A stretch of DNA of 64,000 nucleotides from Paraphysomonas bandaiensis. Its lineage: Eukaryota; Chrysophyceae. Each line of letters opens with the position of its first letter. The stretch's first letter is position 1. The DNA lies in assembly GCA_965644295.1 (NCBI GenBank), contig CBFFRP010000288.1:248001-312000 (forward strand), given 5' to 3'. Position numbers and translations under genes: made by a program. The notes beneath the pieces are model-generated. The model saw only the letters and a program-made list of their open reading frames with translations. It was not told the DNA's origin and searched no databases. Of this stretch, positions 25,887 through 37,300 are shown one piece after another.

Positions 25887-26296
25887 GTTAGTATGATTAA
25901 TATATAGAATATATATGGTGGTCGTTTAATGGTGTTCTAATATATCTTTGTCAGGAATTCTCAGCAAAAAGCGGGTACCACTCCCTCAGTGGACAACATG
26001 TGCCCTGTATGGAAATTAGACAGCAGGGCACCGTGCTGTGAATTATGTAAAGCTGAGTTCTCCGTGCTTTTTTGTCGGCACCATTGTCGCAACTGGTAAG
26101 TGCACGCATGTTTTTGTACTTTGTACTTGGACGTGGATATTGGATTTCCGTTAATTTTATCTGCAGTGGCAAATGTACGTGTGAAAACTGTTCGAGAGAC
26201 AAGTGTCGATTTCCTCGCATCGATCCTCGTGAACTCTTTAGAGTTTGTACGGAGTGTGCGCCTGGATTAAAAGCAGCTCGGAACTATGCCCGATGA
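25840..26296 (+). CDS. small FYVE-type zinc finger protein
   Basis: Three exons, 25840-25886, 25955-26095 and 26167-26296, with GT-AG introns of 68 and 71 nt, give 105 aa. Exons 2 and 3 carry a compact FYVE-like finger: a W-K-L-D element, Cys pairs C-x-x-C and C-R-H-H-C-R-N-C-G-K-C-T-C-x-x-C, and a final C-x-x-C. The R-H-H-C-R core is the phosphatidylinositol 3-phosphate pocket of FYVE domains. The protein is little more than the finger, which fits a PI3P-binding adaptor on endosomes. The first exon (M-E-P-N-E-I-D) lies in a dispersed repeat, so the true start may differ. The insert between the third and fourth Cys pairs is somewhat unusual. Confidence 0.82.
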
Positions 26297-26810
26297 AGCA
26301 TCTCGATTTGTTTATGGTTTCAGCCGAATTACTTCCTCGATTTTGTAAGAGATTTTGGTTCATGATGGATATCGAGTATAGAAAAAGAGATCGCGCAGTG
26401 AGTTTTAGTGTGGCGTTGTCCTAACAATTTTGTGTATTTCATGTTTAAAGACGCATATTGCTTTCTGCGTTGGATTTAATATAATTAACCAATGGCACAA
26501 AGATTCCTTTGTGTCATATTTACATCGATAGCACTTCTTTGAGTATATGGTTCAACTGTACATCACAACAGTTTAGCACAGTAGTATATCTTTTACGTTT
26601 GGAGCATCAACTTTTGCTGGAGCACGGCTTACATATTTATTTCACCAGGATGTTTAACTTGAAGACAGTACGATATACTCAACTCGTATCCGGATTAGTA
26701 TAAGCAAATATACAAGTTCAGAGCACTGAAGGCTCATTACTTTACATATATATCATACAACTTCTATTGCTATGAAGAATCACACAAGGAAAAAAGGGTT
26801 GGAATGAATG
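26297..26810. other. intergenic stretch before the second microsatellite
   Basis: About 510 bp of AT-rich sequence. A 64-codon frame at 26509-26703 has no recognisable domain and is probably chance. Confidence 0.5.
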
Positions 26811-27512
26811 TGTGTATGTATGTATGTACTGTATGTATGTATGTATGTAGGTATGTAGGTATGTATGTAGGTATGTAGGTATGTACTGTATGTATGTATG
26901 TATGTATGTATGTATGTATGTATGTATGTATGTATGTATGTATGTATGTATGTATGTATGTATGTATGTATGTATGTATGTATGTATGTATGTATGTATG
27001 TATGTATGTATGTATGTATGTATGTATGTATGTATGTATGTATGTATGTATGTATGTATGTATGTATGTATGTATGTATGTATGTATGTATGTATGTATG
27101 TATGTATGTATGTATGTATGTATGTATGTATGTATGTATGTATGTATGTATGTATGTATGTATGTATGTATGTATGTATGTATGTATGTATGTATGTATG
27201 TATGTATGTATGTATGTATGTATGTATGTATGTATGTATGTATGTATGTATGTATGTATGTATGTATGTATGTATGTATGTATGTATGTATGTATGTATG
27301 TATGTATGTATGTATGTATGTATGTATGTATGTATGTATGTATGTATGTATGTATGTATGTATGTATGTATGTATGTATGTATGTATGTATGTATGTATG
27401 TATGTATGTATGTATGTATGTATGTATGTATGTATGTATGTATGTATGTATGTATGTATGTATGTATGTATGTATGTATGTATGTATGTATGTATGTATG
27501 TATGTATGTATG

Positions 27513-27578
<66 letters not shown>
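26811..27578 (+). repeat. compound (TATG)n-(TATC)n tetranucleotide microsatellite
   Basis: After a short degenerate start with ACTG and GTAG interruptions, about 620 bp of uninterrupted TATG repeats (26889-27513) passes directly into about 65 bp of TATC repeats. It is more uniform than the array at 1764-3109, implying a younger expansion. It ends 36 bp before the sulfotransferase start codon, so it forms that gene's immediate promoter or 5' UTR region. Confidence 0.98.
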
Positions 27579-27614
27579 GCTGTTCACTTGAAGATTATGT
27601 CCACAGCTTGACGG

Positions 27615-29057
27615 ATGATGTTAATTAAATCACGCATACAGGTACTCCTGTGCTCGTGGATGTGTCTTGTGTCAACGGGCAGCGTAGAGTTTGTGGTGCA
27701 TCCAGATACCGATGCAGTGGCTGTGAGTGAGGTGGGGTGTGCTGGGAAACGAATCTCTTGCAGTTACTTTGCGCGGCCGCTGATTGAGCTTCAGAAGCAC
27801 GAGCTATTTGGTGGGCCTTTACATTCTTGGCGCTACTGTGACACGTGCAGGTTAGTGCTGCTAAGCGGACTACTGTTTAAGTGTCGTCGCGTTGAGCCGA
27901 TCGCGTAGGTGCATGATGCCTCCTCAGACTCGTCTAGATAAAATACAATTTCTGCATATTCCGAAGACGGGAACGTCAATTAACTGGTTTTTTCATGATT
28001 ATTTTGACTGCGCGATTTCGAATTCATCGCAGCCGTGTTCACAGTGGCTAGAATCGGTAAGATGTGTACATTTATATATTATTTATATCATTTAGAGTAA
28101 CGTGTCTAATATTTATTCTGTACTGTTATAGGAGGTAGAACAAAGACAAGGTCTCTGTAATGGCCGATTATTTTCATGTATGGGACATGCTGTGCATCCA
28201 TCTCTACCGGAGTTAGTTATTAAAACAGAAACGTACCTGGTAATACTCCTACGACATCCTTGGGAGAGAATGCAAAGTGATTACCACCATACTGTAGCTC
28301 ATCCCTTTACAGGTCACCTAGGCCCAAATTTAGATGTCTCAAAAGTTTTAGAATCAGTATCGGGACCATTAGAGTATGCTCTATATCCAGGGATATCCAA
28401 CTGCGCAACCAAGGTGATATACGAATGAAACCAGTTGTTGTATCAGCAGTATTACTCTTTTGATTTTAATGGGTTGCTGTTTCAGATGCTTAATGGATAT
28501 CATTGTGGGGATAAAGTTAAATTATCTGAACATCACTTAGATGTAGCTAAAAGGTGTTTTATTCACTGATTCAACTAGCTGTATAATCAGTGTTTTGGTC
28601 AGCGTACTTGATAATGCGCTGTTTGTGGGAATATCTGAATACTTCAAAACGTCAATTTGCCTATTCAGTTGGATTGTATGTATATATGTCATATTTTTTC
28701 TATCACAGTAATTATATTTGCTAGTATGGTGGAACGCCTAAAGAATATCACTTCAATAAATTCAGGTAAGGGTGTGCATATACTATATAAATTATTAAGC
28801 CTTTGCTCTATTCGATATTGCTGTATTGTATGATGGTATTGTATTCAATGATGTAAAAGCTTTGTATCTTACCCAATATTATGTTTAGAGAAGGAAACTA
28901 TACTCATATTGGTATCGACGAATTGACTGAATCTGATATAAAGTCATTTAGAGATAGCGAGCGATACGACTTGTCACTCTATGCCTATGCCCTGCAGGAT
29001 TTCATGGAGAAGCTTGCGTTGACGAGGTGCCCGCTTTTTGACAAAGTACACAAATAA
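27615..29057 (+). CDS. carbohydrate sulfotransferase family protein
   Basis: Seven exons (27615-27850, 27909-28056, 28132-28413, 28486-28553, 28603-28675, 28725-28765, 28889-29057) give 338 aa with consistent phases. Residues 1-25 look like a signal peptide or signal anchor. The 5'-phosphosulfate loop is H-I-P-K-T-G-T-S (95-102). The 3'-phosphate motif is R169-H-P-W-E-R-M-Q-S177 (Arg and Ser spaced as in PAPS enzymes). Downstream come the M-L-N-G-Y, L-D-N-A-L-F-V-G-I-S-E and K-E-Y-H-F-N-K-F segments typical of Golgi sulfotransferases related to heparan-sulfate 2-O/6-O enzymes. It should transfer sulfate from PAPS to a glycan in the Golgi; the acceptor is unknown. For exon 5, acceptors at 28590 and 28578 are also in frame, but 28602 gives the best family match and a normal intron size. 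Confidence 0.87.
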
Positions 29058-29396
29058 AAGGCTTCTAGTATGTACTGGGATACGTGTGGTAAATGAGTGC
29101 TATCAGCACTGTATCTCTATTGCTACATTTTTCACCTCCACCATTGTGTTCATAAATTGAATCATGATAGTTATTCGTAACGTGCTTTGTGTTCAATGGT
29201 TTGTTTATTACCATGACTGGGTATATTCGGTGTGTAGTACTGAATTATAAAATATTATAAATTTTATACAATTTATTCGGACTTATTATTGCGCTTCTTG
29301 TCGTCAGATTGTATAATGCATAGTAGAAATATCATGGACATGCCTAAGAAATCATATTATTTCACTTGGAGCGTTGTACAAAAATTATAATGCCCT

Positions 29397-29580
29397 GCCG
29401 AATAAACAGCCCTTCGGGGTATTAGGCCTACCTCAAGGGCATCCGGGACTGGGCCGATATGGCGGGGTATTGGGATGCCTGCTGAAGTCAAGCATCCGGC
29501 TGAAGTCATTCTGTTTCTCACTGCGTTTTCTTTGAGTGATAGATCAAAATTGATTGCACCTTGGTGCTTGCAGTGACGCA
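29397..29580 (+). repeat. dispersed repeat family 4, copy b
   Basis: It matches the two outer parts of 25427-25886 without the central 300 bp. It has a TGA in place of the FYVE Met codon region (GAGTGATAG versus GAGTGATGG), so it could not encode the same first exon. Confidence 0.55.
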
Positions 29581-29696
29581 CAAGCAGTAGGATATCAGAG
29601 TTAACAGCACAAGCAGCTTTCCTAGCGCTAAATACTAAGTCATAGTAGGATATCAGTGTTAAGCACTGGCTCTTAAAAGATAGAAGAGAGTGTCTG

Positions 29697-29787
29697 TTGA
29701 ACCGAATTTTAAAATTGAGTGTCTATATTTGCCCAGTGCTAGTATGAGCGTTCTATTCAGCCCAATTTGGGAAAAAAATGGGGATAA
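29697..29787 (+). repeat. dispersed repeat family 1, copy b
   Basis: See 871-987. The same blocks occur in the same orientation, and this copy is slightly shorter. Confidence 0.5.
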
Positions 29788-30160
29788 TTCAATCGACTTC
29801 ACAGAAATATGTTAGCATAGTCTATGAAATGTTTATCGACGATTGCCATCTGCGAAGCTATGTTGTGTCGAAGTGCCGCTAAAACCAGTCTAAACAAAAA
29901 GCCGTGCTATTTTCCTCATCAATTGCTGAGGAGACTAGACCATTAATTATACATTCATTCTGCTATACCATAGATCTATCTGCATTCGGAATAGGAGTAT
30001 TCGTATTGCATATACCAGTGTTTTCTGAGCAAAATAGCATCAGTATACGCTATATACAACAACGAACAGATATAATCTATATCATTTCATCCAACATCCA
30101 AATAACGACTACTTTTCCTAGTAAGGTACACGAGGTATTCCACTGCAAAGTGTATAATCC

Positions 30161-30770
30161 TTACGGCAAGTGAAGGCGCCTATCGTATGACGGCAATCCG
30201 TGCTCAAACCCTTCCCTGTGTAAAACAATTAGTGTAAGTACACCTTAACTGATTGACTCACCATCCAAAGTATTTCCCCACCACATTGTATGTGGCATAT
30301 GTTCCAGGAATGCATGAGCAAATTCCAATTATCATAAACAACACAAAACCGTTATCGTTGATATGACGAAGATAAAAGAAAGATGTTATCATCATCGCAA
30401 GACCAAAGCTCAATAGACATACTGCCATGCATGTGGTCTTCTTCCCAATTTTCCTAATCTTTTGCATCGGCGTAATGGATGTCGAATTTCTGAAATCAAT
30501 TGGAATATGCGACTCCGTTTCATCGTCCGGATCGCGATATTCATAGTCAAGCGTTCCAATACCCTTCTTTTCTAGATCAGCATTCCGAGTTCCACTCTTT
30601 TTCATCGATTCCAAATAAGCAGCACTTGGTTTTCTGATCATAGTTTCTGCGCGTACATCAGAAGGTCTGGCATTCTGTAATATTGAAGATTTCATTTCCT
30701 CCTCAGTACTCACAGTACCCACAGCCATCGGGTTATCAACATCAGGTGATGACATAATAAACCTCTCCAA
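30161..30770 (-). CDS. TMEM230/TMEM134-like two-pass membrane protein
   Basis: Two exons, 30770-30262 and 30215-30161, with a 46-nt GT-AG intron, give 187 aa. The N-terminal 105 residues are hydrophilic. Two membrane segments follow, T-C-M-A-V-C-L-L-S-F-G-L and F-V-L-F-M-I-I-G-I-C. The second runs into the family signature I-P-G-T-Y-A-T-Y..G-K-Y-F-G-W. The second exon adds E-G-F-E-H-G-L-P-S-Y-D, matching the W-x-G-Y...P-S-Y-D tail of TMEM230/TMEM134 (DUF872) proteins, which supports the intron. Members are small proteins of endosomal, Golgi or secretory vesicle membranes. The second Met (30755) is an equally good start. Confidence 0.82.
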
Positions 30771-31306
30771 ATAAAATTAACTAAAGAGAGTGTAGAATAT
30801 CCTGAGGTTCAGGAGGATAAGATACAGCGTAGGTGAGTGTTATTAACAATCAGACAGATCAGTGTATGCTACCTGTGCTACTATACGTTACACCATTACG
30901 ATAACAAATCAATAGATTAATTCACACAATTGTAGTAAACACAGATTGGTAAGGTCTGTACAACACTATTGACCTAACCAGATGAACTGTGAATTGATAG
31001 AGCAGAGTGGTTGAAAACATATGCAATAGATTCCAACACATACTACTCGTACATACATACATACATATATGTACAGCTATAGAAGGGTTCGTACTTTGCT
31101 ATATAGATAGATATACTATGATGGTATACGGGTATACCGGTTTACTCTATGCACTATATGTACATATATATTGTCCAAGCATCACCACTACAGCTGTATT
31201 CCTATGTCCTTGTTATACAGCGGTGTATACAGCAGTATATATGATCTACTCCCAAGTCTGCTGTATATGTACGGTATACCGTATACGTATATCTTCTGAA
31301 GGGTAG

Positions 31307-31402
31307 TCCTTATAGATTTAGGAACATTTTGAGCAACATTTCAGCAACATTTTCAGCAACAAATCTGGAAATGTTCCTGGGAAAGTCGGCATCTATAAGG
31401 GA
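31307..31402. repeat. imperfect inverted repeat (possible MITE or structured RNA)
   Basis: Outer arms TCCTTATAGAT (31307) and ATCTATAAGGGA (31391) and inner arms AGGAACATTT (31320) and AAATGTTCCT (31369) are complementary in nested order. They enclose a loop with three AGCAACA-type direct repeats. The total is about 96 bp. No other copy is seen in this window. Confidence 0.5.
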
Positions 31403-31456
31403 GAGTGTTATGGTCGCTGGACATCATATCAATATCTAGATATCTGATTGCGATAA

Positions 31457-31759
31457 CGATTAAAATATGCTCATCCCAATCACTCTATTACAGCGCACAG
31501 AACACTGCCATTTAAGAGATTCTTAGCTCCATTCCTAGACTATGTATATGACAGAAATAACGGCGATGCAGACTGTGTCTGGGCACGATTTAGACTTCTC
31601 TATCAGATTAATTCCTCGTTTCATTTGAGTATAGGCCGAGACACAAGACCACAGCGTCTCTCAGCCTTCCTTAAGCAGGCAAACCAAGAAGATTTGATTA
31701 CCAGAGTGCGATTTCAAGTACAGCAATCACGTGCACAGAAGGATTTCAGCAACGCGATG
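31457..31759 (+). other. coding-like open frame without start codon (orphan exon or gene remnant)
   Basis: About 100 sense codons are open up to a TAG at 31757-31759. The translated composition is protein-like (F-L-A-P-F-L-D-Y-V-Y-D-R-N, then V-W-A-R-F-R-L-L-Y-Q-I-N). No in-frame ATG lies near the 5' end. It could be a terminal exon (AG acceptors at 31488 or 31495) of an unseen gene, or a decayed fragment. I do not recognise the family. Confidence 0.3.
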
Positions 31760-32539
31760 TAGATATACTTTGAGTTGCGTGAACAATAACAGGCCTCTAA
31801 TATAATCTCGCTTATACTCCACCCATAGAATCAGCTAAAAAGTGGATATTCCATAGGATATATTGACTCGCAATAAGGATTGTTGTTTTGGTACAATAGC
31901 ATTGTTTTCAAATTCAACTTTCTTTATGACGTTATTTAGCACATAGAGTACTTATATTTTTGTCGTAGATATGCGTATATATATGAGATTACTTCTGTTG
32001 TTATCTCTAGCTATATGGATAGGTTTAGAAATGTCGAACTTCTGTAGCAATATTGTTAGACGTGTCTAGTACAATGCCGTTAACTGTGAAAAGAAAAACC
32101 ATGGATTATATCTTCTAATAATTCGTACTCCTTCTTTTTTGATATCGTTCTTTGATATCATATCGGTTTCGTCTAGCAATCTGACCTGCGAATCTGTGTA
32201 AGCGTTGTGGGTGCCAATGTTGACATGGCTTAATTTTGTGACAACTCTGTGGTAATGGTATACACGTATACACCAACACAACTGTATTACTACTAATATA
32301 TATTTATCACTGTGATGGCTGAAACAGTTACCAGCAAGATTGCCAGGTGCTGTAATACACAAGGCCTAATTTGATTAAAACTCTTTATGTTGTGCACTCC
32401 AAGCATAATACTCTTCGAGAGAAAATTGAGACTACTATTCAGATTAACATATTTCATAGACAGCTATCATTCTATGCATATGGAGTATGACTACTAATTC
32501 TTTGATTCTTATATTTCTCTCTTATATGATTACATAGCA

Positions 32540-33706
32540 TTAAGCGAATTCTCCAGAGGTAAGGCTTTCTTTTGGCCCCAATACATTTTCTTTAACATTA
32601 AGATCAGCATATAATTTCTCTTCTTCATGACCCTTCTCGAAACGTTTTCTGGCATCTTTCATTTCGACTTCTTCCTGATGATGAATTTCTTTAGCGAGTT
32701 CGCCAGTTTCATCCTCAGAATATAAATCTGTTCCACGCCCAATGAGTAGAAATTCTGCATGCTTTGTGTCTAGAAAAGATGGATCTGCATCAGCTAAAAA
32801 CAGAGCTCTTAAAATAGTATAAAATATCGTGTGCATTTAATAAATATAAATAGTATATACGACATCATGATATATATAATAACATTGGCATACCCCATCG
32901 CAACCACTGCACTCGAGTTCCTCTAAATTGTTCCATCTGTTTGCTTGTAAAATGTGCCTTCTGTTTTCCGTGTAGACCTTTTCCAGATGAATCTGCTTTA
33001 TCTGGTTTGTTTGGATTCTTCACTCGTATCTCATAGGAAGCGGACTTGCAAATATGAAGCGCCTCTTGAGCAGGGCCTGAAAATATCACATCAACAACAT
33101 AAGTGTATGAATAGTATAGTGAATGCGATAAGCTAAGACAACCTGGTTCCTCAGGAATCTCTAACTCATAAACGAAATGGGTATGTCCTTTCCCATGTTT
33201 AACAAATTCGTAAATACCCTCTCCGCATGGCCTTGCAGCGGGAGATAGTCTGCCTTCACCTGACACTGTTTCGTACTCTTTCTGCTCCAATGCACTTGTT
33301 AAATCTTCAATCTTGTCAGACACTAAATCCACGAACGCTCCTCTTGTGTCGTGCTTTTTCACATTCGGAAGCATTTTCCCAGTAAGAATGAGCAGTCGAT
33401 GAGTGCAAGGAGATTCTGAGGGTGATAATATCATATAAAACTTTGATATATCCTCAAGAGAGTGTACAATGTGATGCTCTTCATCCTTATGCTCTACTTT
33501 TGGACGATAAAAGAAAAAGACATGCCTGTCAGAATGTGAGGGAGATAGAGTGAATGGTATTAAGAGGAGTGTACCCGGTCTCTAGGATAGTAGTCAATGG
33601 CTGCATATGATTGATTACACCGTAAATAAGACATGTATTAGATATTTACCTTCATTTTCTTTGATGGATTCTCGTCAGACGAGTTTGTTTTATTCGATCG
33701 TTTCAT
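32540..33706 (-). CDS. conserved protein of unknown function (four exons)
   Basis: Exons 33706-33650, 33581-33143, 33076-32894 and 32793-32540 give 310 aa. The introns (68, 66, 100 nt) restore one coherent protein, and the 66-nt intron is itself in frame and open. The start is a basic leader M-K-R-S-N-K. The core contains R-H-V-F-F-F-Y-R-P-K-V, H-T-H-F-V-Y-E-L-E-I-P-E-E-P-G, Y-E-I-R-V-K-N-P and H-A-E-F-L-L-I-G, which look like strongly conserved blocks. The C-terminal 60 residues are charged and helical. There is no signal peptide or membrane segment. I cannot assign a function or family name with confidence. One donor is the unusual G|GTTGTC. Confidence 0.75.
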
Positions 33707-34311
33707 GAATACAGTTTATTTATTATAGTTAATAATAATATACTGAATTAAGGAGTTTCATATAGTGGAGTAAAGCCGATTGATAGATATATGCATATGA
33801 CTCCTATGAGTATGAGTATGGTGGGTGCTCTATATCTAGATATAGAAACATTCGCATATTCCTCTTCTTGAAGTTGATGTTCGAAGTGAAAGATGAAGTG
33901 TATGTACTGCTATATGAACTAACACTCCTACACCTCTTTATAATGATATTATATGAACGCTGTTTTTTTACAGTGTCTGCGATTTTTTTTACTTGTACAC
34001 ATTCTTTCCAATATGTAATTAATTCTAATGCATCTGATTGGCTCACACATTAATGATCCAATCATGTATTGATGAGAGAAGATAATAGGATATAAAGTGC
34101 TGTGATACAGCGACATATACATAGTCACCGTACGAGACTATGGGGTGTGGGGTGTGGCGTATGGGGTGCATATACATACATATATATACACATCATCTCA
34201 TATATATACACCACACACACACACATGCAATGAAACGCCATTAGAAATATTCCTCTCATTTCTCTATATCAGATCTGTATCTTAGGGACTTCAACTAGAT
34301 AAATAAACCCA
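33707..34311. other. intergenic region between divergent genes
   Basis: About 600 bp separates two divergent genes. It contains a G-rich tract (34141-34168) followed by TA/CA dinucleotide repeats (34168-34224). No coding frame is credible. Confidence 0.5.
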
Positions 34312-37300
34312 ATGTCAGATCACTCTGATATACAAATCAAGAAACCATCAGGCATGTCTCTTAAGTGTCTTCGATGTAACTGTGAGGGTATTATACAACC
34401 TAATCACACTATAATAGACTCATGTAGTTGTCTATGTTGTCATTATAAAGATTCAAAATGTGTATATTGTAGTGTAGATTGTTGCATTGATTGTAACGGT
34501 AAGTATATCCTGAAAGGTGATGAAAATAACGGATATTACTTCGGATGCTGTAATGGCTGTTCATTTCAGAAGAAATCATTGCTATCCGATCGATTTGAAA
34601 CAATGAGTAATAAACTTATCAATACCCCAACTCGTCCAACTTATCGAACACTTTTGCATTCATCTGTTCTTGCCTGTGATCCTGATTTAACATGGGATCT
34701 GCTTATGAGAGGTGCCAATCCATTTGTGCAAGATAAAATGAACATTACTCCGATTGACTTGGCACGATTGCTGTACTACTCTAAATTGGGGCAAAAATCT
34801 AACGAAAAGAGTGTATATGAAATTCTTCCAAAGATTAGCTTTCCTGACGTAGAGAGAGATGGACCAGTCGAATTGAGGAAGCTTCGCACCACTTCAGATT
34901 TAGGCGTGGTTAAGAGTCCCCCTCACCCCAAGCGTCAGCAGGGGTATATCGCCGAATCACCTCCTCAAATGAGTTTAGTACTCAATGCTTGCGAGGCCAC
35001 TGACCTACCACCAGCTCCACCTTCCCCTGTGTCTAGCCCTGTAAGTGGTTCTCCCAGTGGGGGTGGTATATACTATCCACCGGCCAGCTCACCTACCCTC
35101 CAGAGAAGGAAGCGGTCCAGTACTATGACGGAGCGGCAGCTAGTCTTAGAGACTGTTTCAGAGACTGCACCTACTCTACTCCCACCCCACCCTCCTCTGG
35201 AAAATACTTTCAATAGTTCCTTAACAATATCGAGTGTTCCTACCACTTTTCCCAAAGGTGCTAACTACTCATTGCTTTCACCGGAGCCTTTTGACCGTAG
35301 CCACGTTCAGCGCGCCCAAACAATGACGGACTGTGAACGATGTATCTTTTCTCCGCCTCACCCTTCTCGTGCTCGCTCTTCTGACCCTGTGATTCACAGG
35401 GATCGAGCGATGACAATGACTGAGGCGACAGTGACACTGACCGGGACAAGGGCAAGACAACCATTGTTAAGAGGGTATGTAAGTGCTGGTAGACGTCATG
35501 CAGCCGCTCACGCCCCTGCACTACGTAAGGGGAAACAAGTTTTTACACCGCTCACTCTTGTAAAACTGTCGTCTGGCAATGATTGCTCGGTCAGTGAGCT
35601 CTCTGGAAATATTCCCAATGCACTGAGCAGCAGCTGCACAGAGGACTCTGTCCATGGTTTAGCACAACAAATGGGTGTTATTTACGAGAATGAAATTGAC
35701 GACGATAAAGAGGGATATACGCGAACCAGCGATCGACTAAAATGGGAAGTTTTGCAATTAATGGAATCAATCGCGCGCGAAGTCGAGGTAGAGGGGACGG
35801 GAAGCAAAAGTGCAAGTGAAGAGACGAGCTCTTGTGACGGTAACAGTGGGAGTGATGACACAGACAAGAATGAAGTCGAAAATAAACGGATAAGGGATAT
35901 ATCAGAATCTGTGCTTGGAAGTGATCGCGATGACAGTGGCCCCAGTGACGCTGATATCAAAAGGTTGGCAAGTGCTGCTGCGGCCGCTTTCGGTCTTCCG
36001 TCTAGGCGAGATACTCCGCCGTGCGATGCTCAGTCTACATCGGATTCGGATGACATATACATGACATGTACGGCTTGTATGGACTGCCTTCCCCATTCAA
36101 AAATGGTTTACTCATGCAGTCGCATGGGATGTCTGAGTCATCTCTGCGAAGAATGTATGTTCCGTCTGTCTTTTGTGACTATAACTTCAGCACTCTATGC
36201 CGTACCGGCTATACGCTGCCCCGGTAGGTGCATGGGTCGAATCCCAACTCGAGTATGGCGGGGCGCTCTTAGAGGGGTTAAAGTGTGTGATGATGATCGC
36301 GCTGCGGTGAAAGTGAAGGATAAAAGCATGTCGCTATTAGATTTGTTGGACTTACTCTTTGAGACTTTTGAGCTCTTTTGTGTTGACTATGAGAATGATA
36401 CGGTCAATAACTCGCTCCGGGTCACTCACACCTGCAATCTTTTGTATCGTATCGATGCGATTGCCCAGCATGATGACTTCTCAATTGAGGACTTGTATTG
36501 TAGCGCTGAGGAAGCTGGACTTGTTCCAGAAGATTCCAACGTGGCGTACAGATCATTCCATGAGTTTTCCCAAGCTGTGTATCCTGACAAAGAAGTAGAC
36601 GACGAGGATGTAAGCGACAATTTCTTGACAATGGAAGACATGTTGAACGATGAAGACATTGAGGACACAGATGCTGAAAGCAGGGGTGTGAGGAGAGTGA
36701 GATTGTGTAGTTTTCTCGCTGAAGTTGCAGTGATCGTTAGATCACGGATGGACACTCGGCTTATACTTCCTGTCAGTCCAGAGAATGCACTCCTGGACGA
36801 TGCCGAGGGATTATTGATGAAGCGCTACGTGTCAAATGCCGAAGCTTTATTGACAATGAGGTGTGGTGAGTGTGAAGAAACGGTAAACCTTTTCCATTCT
36901 TCTATTAATGGTAGCACAATCATATGTAATCGAGACGATCGCGCAACGAATCTGAAGGAACTGGTAGAAAATTTAACTGACTCTCAAGCGGTTGCGTTCC
37001 TTCGTGTGTGGGCCAATTTTAGTAACGGTCGTGCTCCGGCAAGTGCCTTTGTATCAAACGTCATTGAGGCATTTATACTCACTCGAAAGTTCAACTCCGA
37101 CGAAGAGAAAGAGGAAGTGATATCTACCATACGAAATAGTGCTGAAGATGGTATTATTCGTAAGGATGTGTTGAGATACTTCAATCGCGTGTTGTCGCTT
37201 TTAGTGGACGTAGAAAGGAGATTTGCCGCTCAGCTAGAGCTATATCGACGCTACCCGAAAATTCGTGTTCCTTGCTGCAATTCAAAGCACTGCTTTCTAT

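Larger units (their letters stand above)
29058..30160. other. intergenic region with two dispersed repeats
   Basis: It holds family 4 (29397-29580) and family 1 (29697-29787). A direct repeat of TAGTAGGATATCAG-GTTAA occurs at about 29586 and 29645. Short open frames at 29357-29581 and 29904-30173 are not family-like. Confidence 0.5.
30771..32539. other. 1.8 kb region without a confident gene
   Basis: It contains an imperfect hairpin (31307-31402) and a protein-like open frame without ATG (31457-31759). A minus-strand open frame at 32066-32362 looks protein-like only in its second half. Several TAC/GTATAC palindromic words occur at 31110-31290. Confidence 0.45.

Noticed and set aside
26881-27628. 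Three overlapping 230-244 aa frames in the second array
   Set aside because: Same artefact of a TATG/TATC repeat.
31007-31306. 99-codon plus-strand frame rich in Tyr, Ile and Cys
   Set aside because: Composition reflects TA/TAC-rich low-complexity DNA; no domain or conservation signal.
32066-32362. 98-codon minus-strand frame
   Set aside because: Only the second half looks protein-like, there is no family match, and no splice partner could be found.
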